Positions 9,067-20,200 of a DNA stretch of 64,000 nucleotides are shown here, in pieces; the first letter of the stretch is position 1, and every line of letters begins with the position of its first letter. Origin of the DNA: Pinibacter soli (GTDB taxonomy: Bacteria > Bacteroidota > Bacteroidia > Chitinophagales > Chitinophagaceae); contig NZ_JASBRG010000005.1 in the NCBI RefSeq assembly GCF_029961145.1, positions 186,001-250,000 of the forward strand, written 5' to 3'. Made by a program: the position numbers and the translations under genes. The notes beneath the pieces were generated by a model. The model saw only the letters and a program-made list of their open reading frames with translations, did no database searches and was not told where the DNA came from.

Positions 9067-10308
9067 TTACAACTGCCATTCAACATGTACCTGATCTTTT
9101 GTCCATGACAAAACGATTATACCGATTCCCCATGGAAGCCCGTCTATTAAAATATCAACTCCTTTGCGTTCAACATGCAATTGCCAGCCGCTTTCAATTT
9201 TTTGCATTCTGCCATTGCGCTGCAAAAAAGTTTCCCGAAAAACACTGACGCTTGTGTTGCTCATCTTGTTCCAGTGTTGAATGACCTGACGCAGCATATC
9301 GTCGCATTCTGTCATCGTTGTTGCAGCCAGCACTTCGGCAGGCAGCAGCGCTGTAGACAATGGTATGCCGCAAATGATTTTATTGAAGGACAAATTAAAC
9401 TCATCACTTTCGTGATTACCAGTCGCCAGATATTCCAGTACCCTAACCGCGGTGTGCTGTGCAGCTTCATCTTTCCATTCTTTGTTTATCCATAACCCCA
9501 GTTCAGCAAAAAGTGCCGGCAAAAAGGGATGCAGTATTACAAGACCTGCATTATGAACGTAAAGGTATTCGACTTCCTGCTGCGATTTTTTAGGTTGGGG
9601 CGGCAGATTATTTTTCTTTACCTCATGCAACAATTCCTTAATAACAACGTCATCTATATGCTTATCCTCAACCAGCAATTTCAGCAGTACAGTCAATCCT
9701 ATTCGTGTTTGCCTTTCTGTAAATTCATGCTTTTGCGCAAGCGAAATAAATCCATCCAATAACACGTCTTCCGCGTTTGCAAATTGCTGCCATATTTTAC
9801 GAATAACCAGCTCTGTAAAATTGTAGCACAACCTTTCAACAGCAGTATAGTTGGCTGACAACAGCGCTTTCAACTGCATTATTTCTGATCTGCTCAACTG
9901 TCGCTCACATATCACCTGCTCCAATTCTTTTGAAGACTGAATCCGGCTGTTCCATAGCAGGCGGCCGTTTTCGAGAAAAAATAAAAATTCATTTATTAAA
10001 GCTGCCTCACTACTACCTTCGGCTCGTGGCTGTTGATGTAACTGCGAACGGATTTCATTTAATGCCTTCTCGACCAACTTCTCCTTCCAGCGATTATTGC
10101 TCAGCATGCCGCAATCAATTTCCATTCGTTCAATAACAATACTATTTTTATTTCCGCCTGCTTCATCGAAAATCGCTTCCATAGCAGGAAGGAGCCGATC
10201 GTAAAACAACTCCTGTATTTCATTTTGAACGCCAATATAATCAGTAAGGTCCTCAAAATGTATTTCCATTTTCTGCTGAAGGATAATATGAGACTTCCGT
10301 TCGATCAC
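9067..10308 (-). CDS. eCIS tape-measure protein (CIS_TMP family, Afp14-like)
   Basis: A 413-residue protein placed by context and signature motifs in the contractile-injection-system tape-measure family. The N-terminal part (SHIILQQKMEIHF, then ELFYDRLLPAMEAIFDE, then ERMEIDCG) and the hallmark YVHNAGLVILHPFLPALF at 251-268 are visible. GTG at 10308 is preferred: it overlaps the previous stop as GTGA and keeps the conserved SHII start, which the first ATG (10269) would cut. The protein is predicted mainly helical and would sit in the tube lumen and set particle length. At 413 residues it leaves little room for a long spacer. Confidence 0.82.
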   Translation of the reverse strand: MIERKSHIILQQKMEIHFEDLTDYIGVQNEIQELFYDRLLPAMEAIFDEAGGNKNSIVIERMEIDCGMLSNNRWKEKLVEKALNEIRSQLHQQPRAEGSSEAALINEFLFFLENGRLLWNSRIQSSKELEQVICERQLSRSEIMQLKALLSANYTAVERLCYNFTELVIRKIWQQFANAEDVLLDGFISLAQKHEFTERQTRIGLTVLLKLLVEDKHIDDVVIKELLHEVKKNNLPPQPKKSQQEVEYLYVHNAGLVILHPFLPALFAELGLWINKEWKDEAAQHTAVRVLEYLATGNHESDEFNLSFNKIICGIPLSTALLPAEVLAATTMTECDDMLRQVIQHWNKMSNTSVSVFRETFLQRNGRMQKIESGWQLHVERKGVDILIDGLPWGIGIIVLSWTKDQVHVEWQL

Positions 10309-13300
10309 TGATTGAGGTTAAATGTTTTTTCAAAAATACTGTAGCATCCTGTTGCGGAGTTTATGCCAACAACCCGCACGTAGACTGGACTTCCCTGAGC
10401 AATTACTCCCGGCTTTTCCTGCATTGAATAGAAGGGTTTTGCAAAATGGAAATACCAGATGTACTTATCAAACGTTGGAGAGCCAGGCGCTGTGCTGAAA
10501 ACCAACTGATCTCCCTCACGACTCATATTCAACTCTTTTATATCCAATTTATCTTTGCACAACTCAACACTTTTGCCAGCGCATTTATCGAGAGAAACGC
10601 AGCCAAATTTCGGCACCATAAATTCAAAGTTCTGCTGATCATTTGAAGAAATAGTGATCCAAACTTGTTTGTTATCATAGATCGCCCTTACTCTCGCACT
10701 TCTTTGATAATTTACATTGGTGATGTCGGCATTTATTTCAAGATTTATATTTTGACAAATAAACCTTTCTATATTGATTGTTTGATTTTGGAAGTTACCG
10801 ACCGTATTACCGTCATAGCTAAACATTGGCTTACCGTTTTCCAGGAATTGCGGAGCCGCAGATTTAATTTTAACGTTCACTTCTGCAAACAATTTCGTCA
10901 GGAGGTCGTCGTAAACATGTTCAGTGATTTTCACGTCATTCATGATCTTCACAAAAATCTCTTTCAGGTCAATCACGGTATCTGCGCCATTTTCATCTGT
11001 CAATGTGAGTTTAGCGGCATTCGTGACATGGTGGATGGAATCTTTAAGCACATCCAACGGTTTCGCGAACCACATGTAGTACTTACAATTTTCCGCCATT
11101 CCCTTGCACGGAAGATTACATGGTTGCTGACATTCATGACTCTTTATTGTTGCAGTAACACTTTGATTCGCTGAGTCCTTAATGGTTACCACAGTATCCG
11201 CACTGCCTGTTGGCAATGTGACCTGATTGTTCGTTGAACTTGTGTTGTTGACCGTAAATGAATATGGTTTAGTGCCGTCTGTAACAGTAAGGGTAACTGT
11301 ATAATTCTTACCCTCCTGATCGCAGACAGGATCACCCTGTGAAACCTGCAACGGATCTGGCGCAGGTGCTTCAGGCAATATATAGGCAACAGGAAGGCAA
11401 TCGCTACAACACATATATGGCACGTAAAAATCTGCGATCACTTCGCCATTCGTCAATTGATATGTCGGATTATCTGGCGGACGGTTAATGATGATCGAAA
11501 TCTGATTCTTTTTTTCAGGCGGCAAATCATTGCAGTTGTCAAGATATTCCTGCATTACATTTTTAAACTGCAAGTACAACTGTGGATCTTTATACAAGGT
11601 TGTTACAGCGAGCAACTTTGCCTTTGCCTCCTGCGTATCCAGGTCCACATCAGGTTGTAAAAGTTCACGGAAATTTGTCAGTAAAACATTGCTTAGTTCT
11701 TTATTGACAAATATTGAATTCACGTCAACAAACCTGTTTCTTCTTTCTTCATGATACACCAGTATAAACGTTCCTGCTCTTGGCACACCTGCCTTGTGTT
11801 CAATACCACCATGCCTTTTAAAATAATAATTGAAATTCTTTGCCAAGCGATATTGCGCCACTCTTCGCAGATATTCATTTCGCAAGGCTTCCAGTTTTTC
11901 AACAATGCACGTGTGCAAAATCAATTGCATGTTACTAATCAGCACTTCCAGGCGAAGCGTAATTGCGGAACTGTCGTTGGCGCTCGAGGCCTTTAGCGCG
12001 GCTATCATTACGTCAGTTAGCACAGTTGTGGCCATCTCGAAATTTGAGTACAACACCTTAAATGCCGTGGTATCAAGTACAGGCAAATCCTTCGTCATCA
12101 ATACCTGGAACATACTTTCCACACTGTCTACAAAATTGAAGAGTGCAGAATTGTTCGCATCATTCGGTGCAGGATTCACATACTTTCCATTGTTGGCTTT
12201 TACGCTGTCGATATAGTACTTGCCAACCGTACCATTAGCCGGTGCACACAATCTTGATAAAGTATCACCCTTTGTATAAGCGGCCAACGCCTGGAACTCA
12301 CTCACAAGGCTGGAGATAAACGGATGATCAATCACAATATTGGCCCTTTCAAATGCAGCGGCTACTGGCTCCACAGCATCTGCTTCCTCGACGGCAACTT
12401 TTTTGGCAGATTTCTTCGCCACTTTTTTTTCGGTAGCTGCCGCAACCTTGTCTTCAAACAAACCTCCTTCAAAAACCTGCACAGGTGGTGTAAATTTATT
12501 CTTCCCAGCATTGCAAAACGCATCATGTAGTTTGCAAATGAACTCTGCGATGATGATCCTGTAATCAGATTCAAGATCTTGAATAATGCACACCGGATCA
12601 TCACCGCTTAAAAAAGCACCGATGTAGTCTGCACTTAAAGCAATCACATCAAATGGTAAATTGAAGCGTTGCTTTTTTGAGATCAGATCAGTGAGCGCTG
12701 TGTTAATATTCTTGCCGATGTGTCCTTCGATTCTGAAGAAATTATACCATTCGATATCGTACAACAATGGATTGGCAATAACATTGGAACTATTGTAAGG
12801 AGTTGGATCGTAACTAAGGTTCCATCTTGCGTTTCCGTTCTTTGTTTTATCGAAACTCCAGTAATAATAAAGGTCTTCTGCAACCACATCTGCACTGTCA
12901 TGAACAGTTTTGTAGTAATAAGGAATGCATCGCTCTGAAATAAAATTACGACCATACGCACTTGGGGTTATTCGTATGTCTTGCCCCAAACCACGGCGAA
13001 TTGTTTTTTCCTTAAGCAGATAATTTTGATGCATCAGGATCATTCTCATCAACAAACTTCTCAACTCGTTTGCACCTGATCCTTGCTCATCAAACAAAGG
13101 CGAATAAATAAAGTACTGGCGATAGGCCGAAGGTGCATTACCCGTGTTTGCACTCGCATCACCTAACATTAGATGAAACGGGAACCGCATTTCATCACCG
13201 CAGCATTCGCTGGTAATATAGTGGGCCTTGTATTTGAATTCATATACTGCTTTTATAAGATCGTAAATAAAATCAGAGAAGTATTGCAGGTAAACAGGAA

Positions 13301-14174
13301 AGGAAAGCTGAATGAGTTTCAGCATCTTCTTAAAATCTGCACCGGTACCAAAAGAATAATTGCTAACACCGCTTAACAATGAACCATAGGTAATGAAGCA
13401 ATAGTTCAGGTCTTTTGCCAGTGTATCTAAAATCGCATCGCTCGTTACGATATCAACGAACGCATTCAACACATCGTCTGAAGAATTCAGATTACCAACA
13501 GGCACGTTGTAGCGCCTTAATTCAAGATGCGAAAAAGTAACCTTACCATCACCTCCATTGTTGCTTCCTGGAGCAAGCAGTTTTTTGTTTACCAGCAAAA
13601 CCTTTACATCCAGTTCCATTCTGCTGCCTTTATCGTTGCAATCGTTAGTATCACAATTTTTCAGCTTCAGCTCATCTGCATCAAGAAAAAGGACCACTGC
13701 ATATTTGCTCAAATTTGCCCATTGGGATAAGGCAGCGGCATTCGTTTTATCGTTTAAGGCATCATACTCAGTTTGTGTCAACAATAACAAAATATCATTA
13801 CTGGCTTCTTCAGCATGATCGGGTCTAGCATAGAATGGTACATTGCCCGGGTTGGGATCACCGCATTGCGAAATAATTTCGAGATCAGCCGGGAATGGAG
13901 GTTTTGTAAATGACATGCAATACTTGTACCCATTTTCACCGATGTGATCGCAAAGCAAAATAAGGTAGCCCTGGGATGTAACGCCACAACCTTTAGTAAT
14001 ATTAATGGTGTCATTGGTATGCGAAATTTCCAGGCCGCATACAATACCGCTGCCTATTAATTTGCATCGCGTTAACCGGTTTTGCTGATCTAAATAATTG
14101 AAGAGATCATTCAGATGCTTGTTGGTAAGCACCTGATCCGCTTCAAATACCGGGAATGTGTTCGCAATACTCAT
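10305..14174 (-). CDS. Large eCIS-associated protein of unknown function (Afp13 position)
   Basis: A 1289-residue protein between the second J-type baseplate gene and the tape measure, where Afp/PVC clusters carry the tail fibre (Afp13). It has no signal peptide and begins FPVFEADQVLTNKHLNDLF. Visible pieces: an N-terminal region with GSGIVCGLEI (residues 40-55) resembling a small beta domain; a Lys/Ala-rich linker at about 575-605 (KKVAKKSAKKVAVEEADA); an Ig/PKD-like domain at about 935-1015 (VTLTVTDGTKPYSFTV); a cysteine-rich stretch at about 1015-1031; and a C-terminal beta-rich domain. No adenovirus- or phage-fibre repeat is seen. It is conserved in context by inference only; a role as baseplate periphery, fibre or cell-surface anchor is possible. 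Confidence 0.7.
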   Translation of the reverse strand: MSIANTFPVFEADQVLTNKHLNDLFNYLDQQNRLTRCKLIGSGIVCGLEISHTNDTINITKGCGVTSQGYLILLCDHIGENGYKYCMSFTKPPFPADLEIISQCGDPNPGNVPFYARPDHAEEASNDILLLLTQTEYDALNDKTNAAALSQWANLSKYAVVLFLDADELKLKNCDTNDCNDKGSRMELDVKVLLVNKKLLAPGSNNGGDGKVTFSHLELRRYNVPVGNLNSSDDVLNAFVDIVTSDAILDTLAKDLNYCFITYGSLLSGVSNYSFGTGADFKKMLKLIQLSFPVYLQYFSDFIYDLIKAVYEFKYKAHYITSECCGDEMRFPFHLMLGDASANTGNAPSAYRQYFIYSPLFDEQGSGANELRSLLMRMILMHQNYLLKEKTIRRGLGQDIRITPSAYGRNFISERCIPYYYKTVHDSADVVAEDLYYYWSFDKTKNGNARWNLSYDPTPYNSSNVIANPLLYDIEWYNFFRIEGHIGKNINTALTDLISKKQRFNLPFDVIALSADYIGAFLSGDDPVCIIQDLESDYRIIIAEFICKLHDAFCNAGKNKFTPPVQVFEGGLFEDKVAAATEKKVAKKSAKKVAVEEADAVEPVAAAFERANIVIDHPFISSLVSEFQALAAYTKGDTLSRLCAPANGTVGKYYIDSVKANNGKYVNPAPNDANNSALFNFVDSVESMFQVLMTKDLPVLDTTAFKVLYSNFEMATTVLTDVMIAALKASSANDSSAITLRLEVLISNMQLILHTCIVEKLEALRNEYLRRVAQYRLAKNFNYYFKRHGGIEHKAGVPRAGTFILVYHEERRNRFVDVNSIFVNKELSNVLLTNFRELLQPDVDLDTQEAKAKLLAVTTLYKDPQLYLQFKNVMQEYLDNCNDLPPEKKNQISIIINRPPDNPTYQLTNGEVIADFYVPYMCCSDCLPVAYILPEAPAPDPLQVSQGDPVCDQEGKNYTVTLTVTDGTKPYSFTVNNTSSTNNQVTLPTGSADTVVTIKDSANQSVTATIKSHECQQPCNLPCKGMAENCKYYMWFAKPLDVLKDSIHHVTNAAKLTLTDENGADTVIDLKEIFVKIMNDVKITEHVYDDLLTKLFAEVNVKIKSAAPQFLENGKPMFSYDGNTVGNFQNQTINIERFICQNINLEINADITNVNYQRSARVRAIYDNKQVWITISSNDQQNFEFMVPKFGCVSLDKCAGKSVELCKDKLDIKELNMSREGDQLVFSTAPGSPTFDKYIWYFHFAKPFYSMQEKPGVIAQGSPVYVRVVGINSATGCYSIFEKTFNLNQ

Positions 14175-14176
14175 GA

Positions 14177-17100
14177 TCAATTATTTTTAAAAGTTCCCAA
14201 AACTGTTTTCCCTAAAACCACAGTGTTGCTTCCCCCTTTGCTTTCTACACAATCGTGTAGTGTAGCTTCAGGATATTCGCTGTGGAGCTGTGCAAGTATT
14301 TCTATCATTCTGTCATTAGCTTCCCTGAATGCGTCAAGGTATGTTTTCCTGTCAAACGAATAATTGGCAAGTTCTTCTATCCATTTCTTGTACCGGATCT
14401 CAAAAACATTCATGAGTTCATTGTTAAGCCAGCACACTTTTAACATGATATGCGCGGGTGCTTCTTCTCTTATCTTGTCTTCAAAATATTGCCGAAACGC
14501 CATGTTGTCGAAATGCCCCGGCCAGTAAGGCAGCACCACCGACACAAGGAAAGTATATGGATCCACTTCGCAAGGACAATCACAATCGTGCAGGCAAACC
14601 TGCATGAGATCAAACATCTTTGCAGGCGGCAAAATATTTTCACGCGGACGCAACAAAATGTGTTCAATTAAGTGAAGGCCAACAGGATCACTACAATCAC
14701 CTTTGAATTCTTCTGCTATTTTGGTTATTGCATCTTGCGCATCGGTATCGTTGTGAAAAATTGTTCCGCTGTCTGTTACGTTTGTCAAAAAATCAGACAA
14801 CTTAATAATCACCGGATCGCTGTTATCAACGGTGTAATTGTTTGGATCAGCGCCGACCTCAATCACTTTCATTATGGCGTCTTCAGCATCAGATTTTTTT
14901 TCATACTCGTTTGAAATAAACTTCACTCCTGTTCGTGAAATAACCGTAAAGCTGTGAAAGCATTTTAGCTTTGTCTCGCCATTTTCTACTACCTCCTTCT
15001 CTGTACAAATCACTTCGATGTTTTTTATGCAGCTTAAAAAACGACGCGTATAATCTTTAATGCCTGTAAGAAAACTAATTCTCTTTTCTAAACCGGAAAC
15101 ATTATCTGTGTCCCACAACTTTGTCGCATCAAGGTTGTAGTTGTTATCCTGCGGAAAATAATCGTAAGCTTTGCCACGATTGCTGCTGATATCGTCGTAA
15201 GCCTTAAGCGTCCTGATCTTTGCATCGGTGATCTCAGCAAAATCAATTTTCTCCTCAGTCATGTCGGCGTAATTGATCGTGTACATGAGCAAAGCATAAT
15301 CGTTAAACGATTCTGCAAACCTTGCCAGTAAATGATCGAGAAACCTGCTGCGCCTGTCTTCAAAAACATCTTTTGGTTCATACAGCTCCTGCCAATTATT
15401 TTTAGGTTGCGCCGTTGAATCAGCATTTACAATCGCATCTTTCAGTAAAACGGTTAGCCCTGACTTTTTATAAACCGCATCGATGTCTTTTATGTCTTCG
15501 AGAAATTGTGCGTAGTAAGTGTGTGTAATATTGCTTGTCGAATACAATTGATGTGCATTGGAAAGCTGTGAAAGAAAGTCTGCCAGCAACTGTTCGTAAA
15601 ACATTAGGTATGCTTTCATCTGCCGTTGCTGTGCTATGCGAAGTTCTGTTGCGCCTTCCGGCAAACCATATACACCAATGCCATAGGTCTGTGGAAAATC
15701 ATATTGTACTGGCCAATAAGTTTGCGTGTCCCTTTTTCTGCCGACAGGAACAGGAAGATCGTCTTCGAGCCCGTTCAGTTTTGCACGGGAACGCTCTGCA
15801 TGAAGCAATGAAACGGTATCATGCACTTCGTCGTAATTAGCAATAAACGGAAACTGATTTTTGAAAAGCAGTATTTTCGATTTATCCGTACTCAAAACCG
15901 GCTTGTGCAAAGGTGAAATATTCATGCACCATTTCAATCCTGAATAACCCGGAACCGGCTTACCATCTGCGCCATACTTGGTCATTACAAAATTGCGAAT
16001 AGCAATAACTCCGTCAATATCCATCAGTAGGTTAATGATGTCGGAAGTGTGGATCACGCTGCGTAATTGCGTTTGCTCCAATTGCGCTGTATTGATAAAA
16101 CCATGCTGCAATACAACTCCTTCAAATATTTCATCAACCGAAATTCTCTTCGCCATCAATTCTTTGAGTGAATAAAAATCAACCGAAGGATTGAGATAGT
16201 TTTCTATCGCATAAAAAATCTCTGCCTGAACTTTTTCAATGTCAACAGATGGTTTAACATCTACATCAAAACAAAAAGCAACTTTTTCATCATCGACGGT
16301 TATAACGCTTAAAACATCTTCGCAGAGGTTGCGATGCGCCTGCAAGATCTTAACTGCGGATCTCACGATCAACTCTGCTTTTTTGATCTTTTTCAAATAG
16401 AAAGCAAATATCTGTGCAACAAACTCGAAACCGTTGTCGGTGAGCATTGAATCAACATCGCTTGTTTCAACTGAATTGGAGGAAGGCTTTTTAGAAAGCG
16501 TGATATCAAATGCCATGACCGAACCATCATTCAAACCAACCGCGCAGGCCCATTGTATAGGATCACCGGTAAGGGCTATTGATGTTATGTTGTTTTTATC
16601 AGCAGCATTTGCAGCGAATGTGAAGTCTGCCGTTTTCCATGGCGCCAATTCTATCGAAAACCAAAAATCGCCTTTGGCAAATCTGCCTGCATGTTCTGGG
16701 TTCTCAATTACGACTTCGCCATTATTCAAATCGCCCAACACATTGTCATTATCAAGATCCAACAGCACACGATACAGACCAGACAAGAAAAGAGGAATGT
16801 TTGTCGGATCGTATTGAAGCTTATCGTCTTTGCAATTTGCGTAGATGGGCACTTCATTTACCGGCACTACGGTTCCTTTTGCATCTGTCTGGCTGTCTTC
16901 TGCAAACAGCCATGCATTGTGTACACCGTCGAGATCGATCAATAGCTTGCGATAATCATCTATGGTGAGCGGATTATTCGTCAGTATTTTCTTTGCGGTA
17001 AAGAAAACCTGACGTGGTACAGTGGCACCGTTTTCATCTGTCAACAAATCCTTCATGTCGAAGTCACTGCGATATGCCAATTCAGTAATCGCATAGCAAA

Positions 17101-17260
17101 GTGCTTCGAGTGTCGTAATCCCCGGATCATGTTCATTGTAATCTGTCCAGATGGCGTGCGACAATTCCTCGATGTACTTCAAGCCTTCTGCCCGCAGTAC
17201 CTGGTAATCCTGCGGTAGCGGTAATTGTCTGTTCTTTAATATGGTAGTTTGTTCATCCAT
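14177..17260 (-). CDS. eCIS baseplate wedge protein (Afp12-like)
   Basis: A 1027-residue protein starting with ATG at 17260 that overlaps the previous stop by one base (TGATG). The N-terminal segment (ILKNRQLPLPQDYQVLRAEG, then HAIWTDYNEHDPGIT with LEALCYAITELAYR) is the signature of the second baseplate J-like protein in eCIS clusters. A later motif, LHLIEHILLRPR near residue 860, is also typical. By homology it pairs with the upstream protein to form the baseplate wedge around the spike and to trigger sheath contraction. Its C-terminal ~150 residues contain a Cys-rich CLHDCDCPCEVDPY segment and a helical tail. Confidence 0.88.
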   Translation of the reverse strand: MDEQTTILKNRQLPLPQDYQVLRAEGLKYIEELSHAIWTDYNEHDPGITTLEALCYAITELAYRSDFDMKDLLTDENGATVPRQVFFTAKKILTNNPLTIDDYRKLLIDLDGVHNAWLFAEDSQTDAKGTVVPVNEVPIYANCKDDKLQYDPTNIPLFLSGLYRVLLDLDNDNVLGDLNNGEVVIENPEHAGRFAKGDFWFSIELAPWKTADFTFAANAADKNNITSIALTGDPIQWACAVGLNDGSVMAFDITLSKKPSSNSVETSDVDSMLTDNGFEFVAQIFAFYLKKIKKAELIVRSAVKILQAHRNLCEDVLSVITVDDEKVAFCFDVDVKPSVDIEKVQAEIFYAIENYLNPSVDFYSLKELMAKRISVDEIFEGVVLQHGFINTAQLEQTQLRSVIHTSDIINLLMDIDGVIAIRNFVMTKYGADGKPVPGYSGLKWCMNISPLHKPVLSTDKSKILLFKNQFPFIANYDEVHDTVSLLHAERSRAKLNGLEDDLPVPVGRKRDTQTYWPVQYDFPQTYGIGVYGLPEGATELRIAQQRQMKAYLMFYEQLLADFLSQLSNAHQLYSTSNITHTYYAQFLEDIKDIDAVYKKSGLTVLLKDAIVNADSTAQPKNNWQELYEPKDVFEDRRSRFLDHLLARFAESFNDYALLMYTINYADMTEEKIDFAEITDAKIRTLKAYDDISSNRGKAYDYFPQDNNYNLDATKLWDTDNVSGLEKRISFLTGIKDYTRRFLSCIKNIEVICTEKEVVENGETKLKCFHSFTVISRTGVKFISNEYEKKSDAEDAIMKVIEVGADPNNYTVDNSDPVIIKLSDFLTNVTDSGTIFHNDTDAQDAITKIAEEFKGDCSDPVGLHLIEHILLRPRENILPPAKMFDLMQVCLHDCDCPCEVDPYTFLVSVVLPYWPGHFDNMAFRQYFEDKIREEAPAHIMLKVCWLNNELMNVFEIRYKKWIEELANYSFDRKTYLDAFREANDRMIEILAQLHSEYPEATLHDCVESKGGSNTVVLGKTVLGTFKNN

Positions 17261-20200
17261 CAGCAAGTGCAGATTGCGGGTGAAACAATTTTATGTTTGA
17301 TGTTATTTACTTCGTCGTAATAAGAGACCAAAATGGAACGTGCAGTGGAACCGACAGCTACTTCCACATCTACTGGCGGATCGGTGCGATTGATGAACTG
17401 ATACATTTTTACACAAGTAACAAAGTCCACATAAGGACGTTCTTCAATAAAATTGATCAGTTCGCTTTTGTATATTTTTCCACCAAAGGAAACTTCTACA
17501 TCATCGTCAAAGGCCCATGGGCATAGGAATTTCTCAATCTCATCATTCAACAGACCCATATAGAACGCGGGATCCATGTGTTCGTAAAAAGTAACTTTAA
17601 AGTCGAGTTGTATTTCTTCAAACTGCGGATTCTTTACATGCAATTTTACAAAAGGCGAAATGATTGTTTTGAGATAATCGTTGATATTATTTAGCAAACC
17701 TATTGGCGTGTATGGCCGCAGCGGGTTTACATTCGTGTTATTGCGCTGATTGGGAACAGTAATAACAGATACATGTCCTGCGTAATTTTCGCAAAAAACA
17801 TCAACGCCTTTTTCCGAATAAAAGCCTGCGTGATTTATGCATTTTACTTTGAAGATCTTTTCAAATTTTTCCAGTACGATATGTTCATAATCCCAAATGG
17901 TTATTCCTCTTTGTTTGTGACGCAGGCGCTCACTTACACGCACATAAAAGTGTTCGTCGGTCTCCCGGACACGTCCGTCAAACGAGTCGAAGGGTTGTGC
18001 GATTTTCTTGAAACTGCCGTCGCTGTTGACAAGTTTTGAAATCGTACCGGCAGGAAGCAATTGCCGAAACTCAATGCCGGTTGTATCATTCTGCACGAGC
18101 TGCACTTTTGCCGCTTGTGCCTGGATCAAAACCATTTTACAAACTGCATCTGTAAACGGATGCGCAGTAATTTTTATCCATGCGAGGCCATTTTCCAACA
18201 GTGTATTATGTGTGCTGCAATCTTTTGGAAGAGTAAGTGTTACAACACCTGATTGGGTAAAGTTGTTTGTCGTGTCGATGATATTTTCTTTTTTGAAAAC
18301 CTTCCAATTGTTATTGTCAGCCAAATAATACCATCCCAGTTGCTCCATATCCAGCAAGGGATTGGAACTTCCTTCGGCTACCTGGAAAAGCAGTGTAACA
18401 ACCGTGTCCGCATTTGCATTTTCAAGACCAACAAACAATTCGCCTTCGTTAGCAATGTCCTGCAACAATGTAATTGGTTCTGTTTTTTCCGTCTCTGCAG
18501 ATGCATCAACCAATGCATTATTTACGCGGGCAAAACCAAACGAGCCAAGATGAAAAAATAAATCGTTGTCAGCGGATGCAATTGCATCAAATACGATCGT
18601 TGAGAATGCGGTATAATTAACGGAAACACTATTCAATATAACTTCAGTCGGAACCGGTGTTGTAGCTACTTTTATTTTGTATGAGCTCGATGATGAGTCC
18701 CACACAAGGGATGTTCCTCCACTTATCGCTGCACTTACATTTGCCAGATGTTGCGCAAGAGAGTAGGTATTTTCATTCAGGCTGACTTTAAAGAATCCCT
18801 CTAGTGTAGTGGCGGTTATTTTTTCATTTTTTGTAAAATCAATTACAGCAGGTGTAAATGCACCGTTGCTTCCGGAGAAACTAATACTGATTGCACTTGC
18901 ATTCTTGCTGGCCGAAAACACATCTGTATCAAAACTATTCTGCCGCAGATAATTTGCTTTACCTGTCAGCGAAGGTCCGCCACCAGGGCTTTTCCAGCTG
19001 GTAATAATATCGAGCTCTGATAAATGCTTTTGCGTTATCTCTTTGTTGCCCACATAAAAACCTGCGGTCGTAGCAGGAAAATCTCCGAATGGTTTGAAAG
19101 GTTTGGAGGCATCAATAGTTCCGTTATCATTACTCAGCATAAGATCCTTAACACCGTTTACACTCACGGACACATTGATGGAACTGATTTCCCGGTTACA
19201 GATAAGTGTATAAGGAATACTGTTTGCAATATCCTGGTTAAGATATATTTCCAGGACAGGCAATTCCACGTTCATGTTTTGCGCATGAATTTTCTCAGCA
19301 TAAGGAACAACAGCCGGATCATCAGGTGTAAGATGCATTGTAAAGATGAGTTGCGATCCGGCTGCGTTGGTATTCACGGTGAAAGCAGTTAACTGCTCCC
19401 ATTTCTTTTTACCGGTGAACTGCGCGGTAAAACAATTAAGGTTTAGAAATAAAAGAACGGGGATCGGTGTCGAAAAATTTATAGTGATGGTTATTGTGCG
19501 TGTACCTTCATTCAAATAAAATATGTTAGATGCTATGGCAAAACCGGTCTGCGCATTTTGAATTTTCCTAACGTCTCCGTAAGTATACCAGCTGTTATCT
19601 GCTGATGTGATCTTTGCGCCTTGTCCATCGTCTGAATTGGCTACCGGGGAGGCTTTCAGCAAGTCCTTTGCGCCTCTCATTATTTGAGTGGAATATATTT
19701 TGGCGACTGTTGCTTTATTGATCACAATGTCGTCAAGCAATTCATAACTGATCTCTTTGCCTGTTATATCTTTCCCTCCCTTCAATAAAGTTCCTTTTAC
19801 CAGTCGATCCTGACTAACAGGTTTCTGCAATTCAAACAGTACATGCGCCGCATCCGTCTCAGGAGCTTTGTTGCTAAGCCGCAATACTTCTTTGTAGTAA
19901 AAATCGAGATGGCGCTGTGTATAGGAATTTAGTTCTTCTTGCGCATGCAGATAAATTTTTATAAAGGCAATGAACAATGCAAAATGTGGCGTATGTTCCG
20001 GATAGTCTTCCATTGTTTGTGTAAACAAGTCGTTTGCCCGGTTGACGACTGATGAGATACCATTGAACAATAATTCTATTTGCGCATTAAAAAGATTGTG
20101 ATTGATGATATAAACGATAATGTCTTTTGCCGGACCAACCGCAGGCAATGTAATATCAATGTCAGGAACTGCTGTTTGCCAGTAGCTACTCATGTCTGTT

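Noticed and set aside
10665-11174. Plus-strand open frame of 169 codons
   Set aside because: It lies wholly inside the 1289-residue minus-strand gene, has no recognisable domain, and its codon pattern is that of an antisense shadow.
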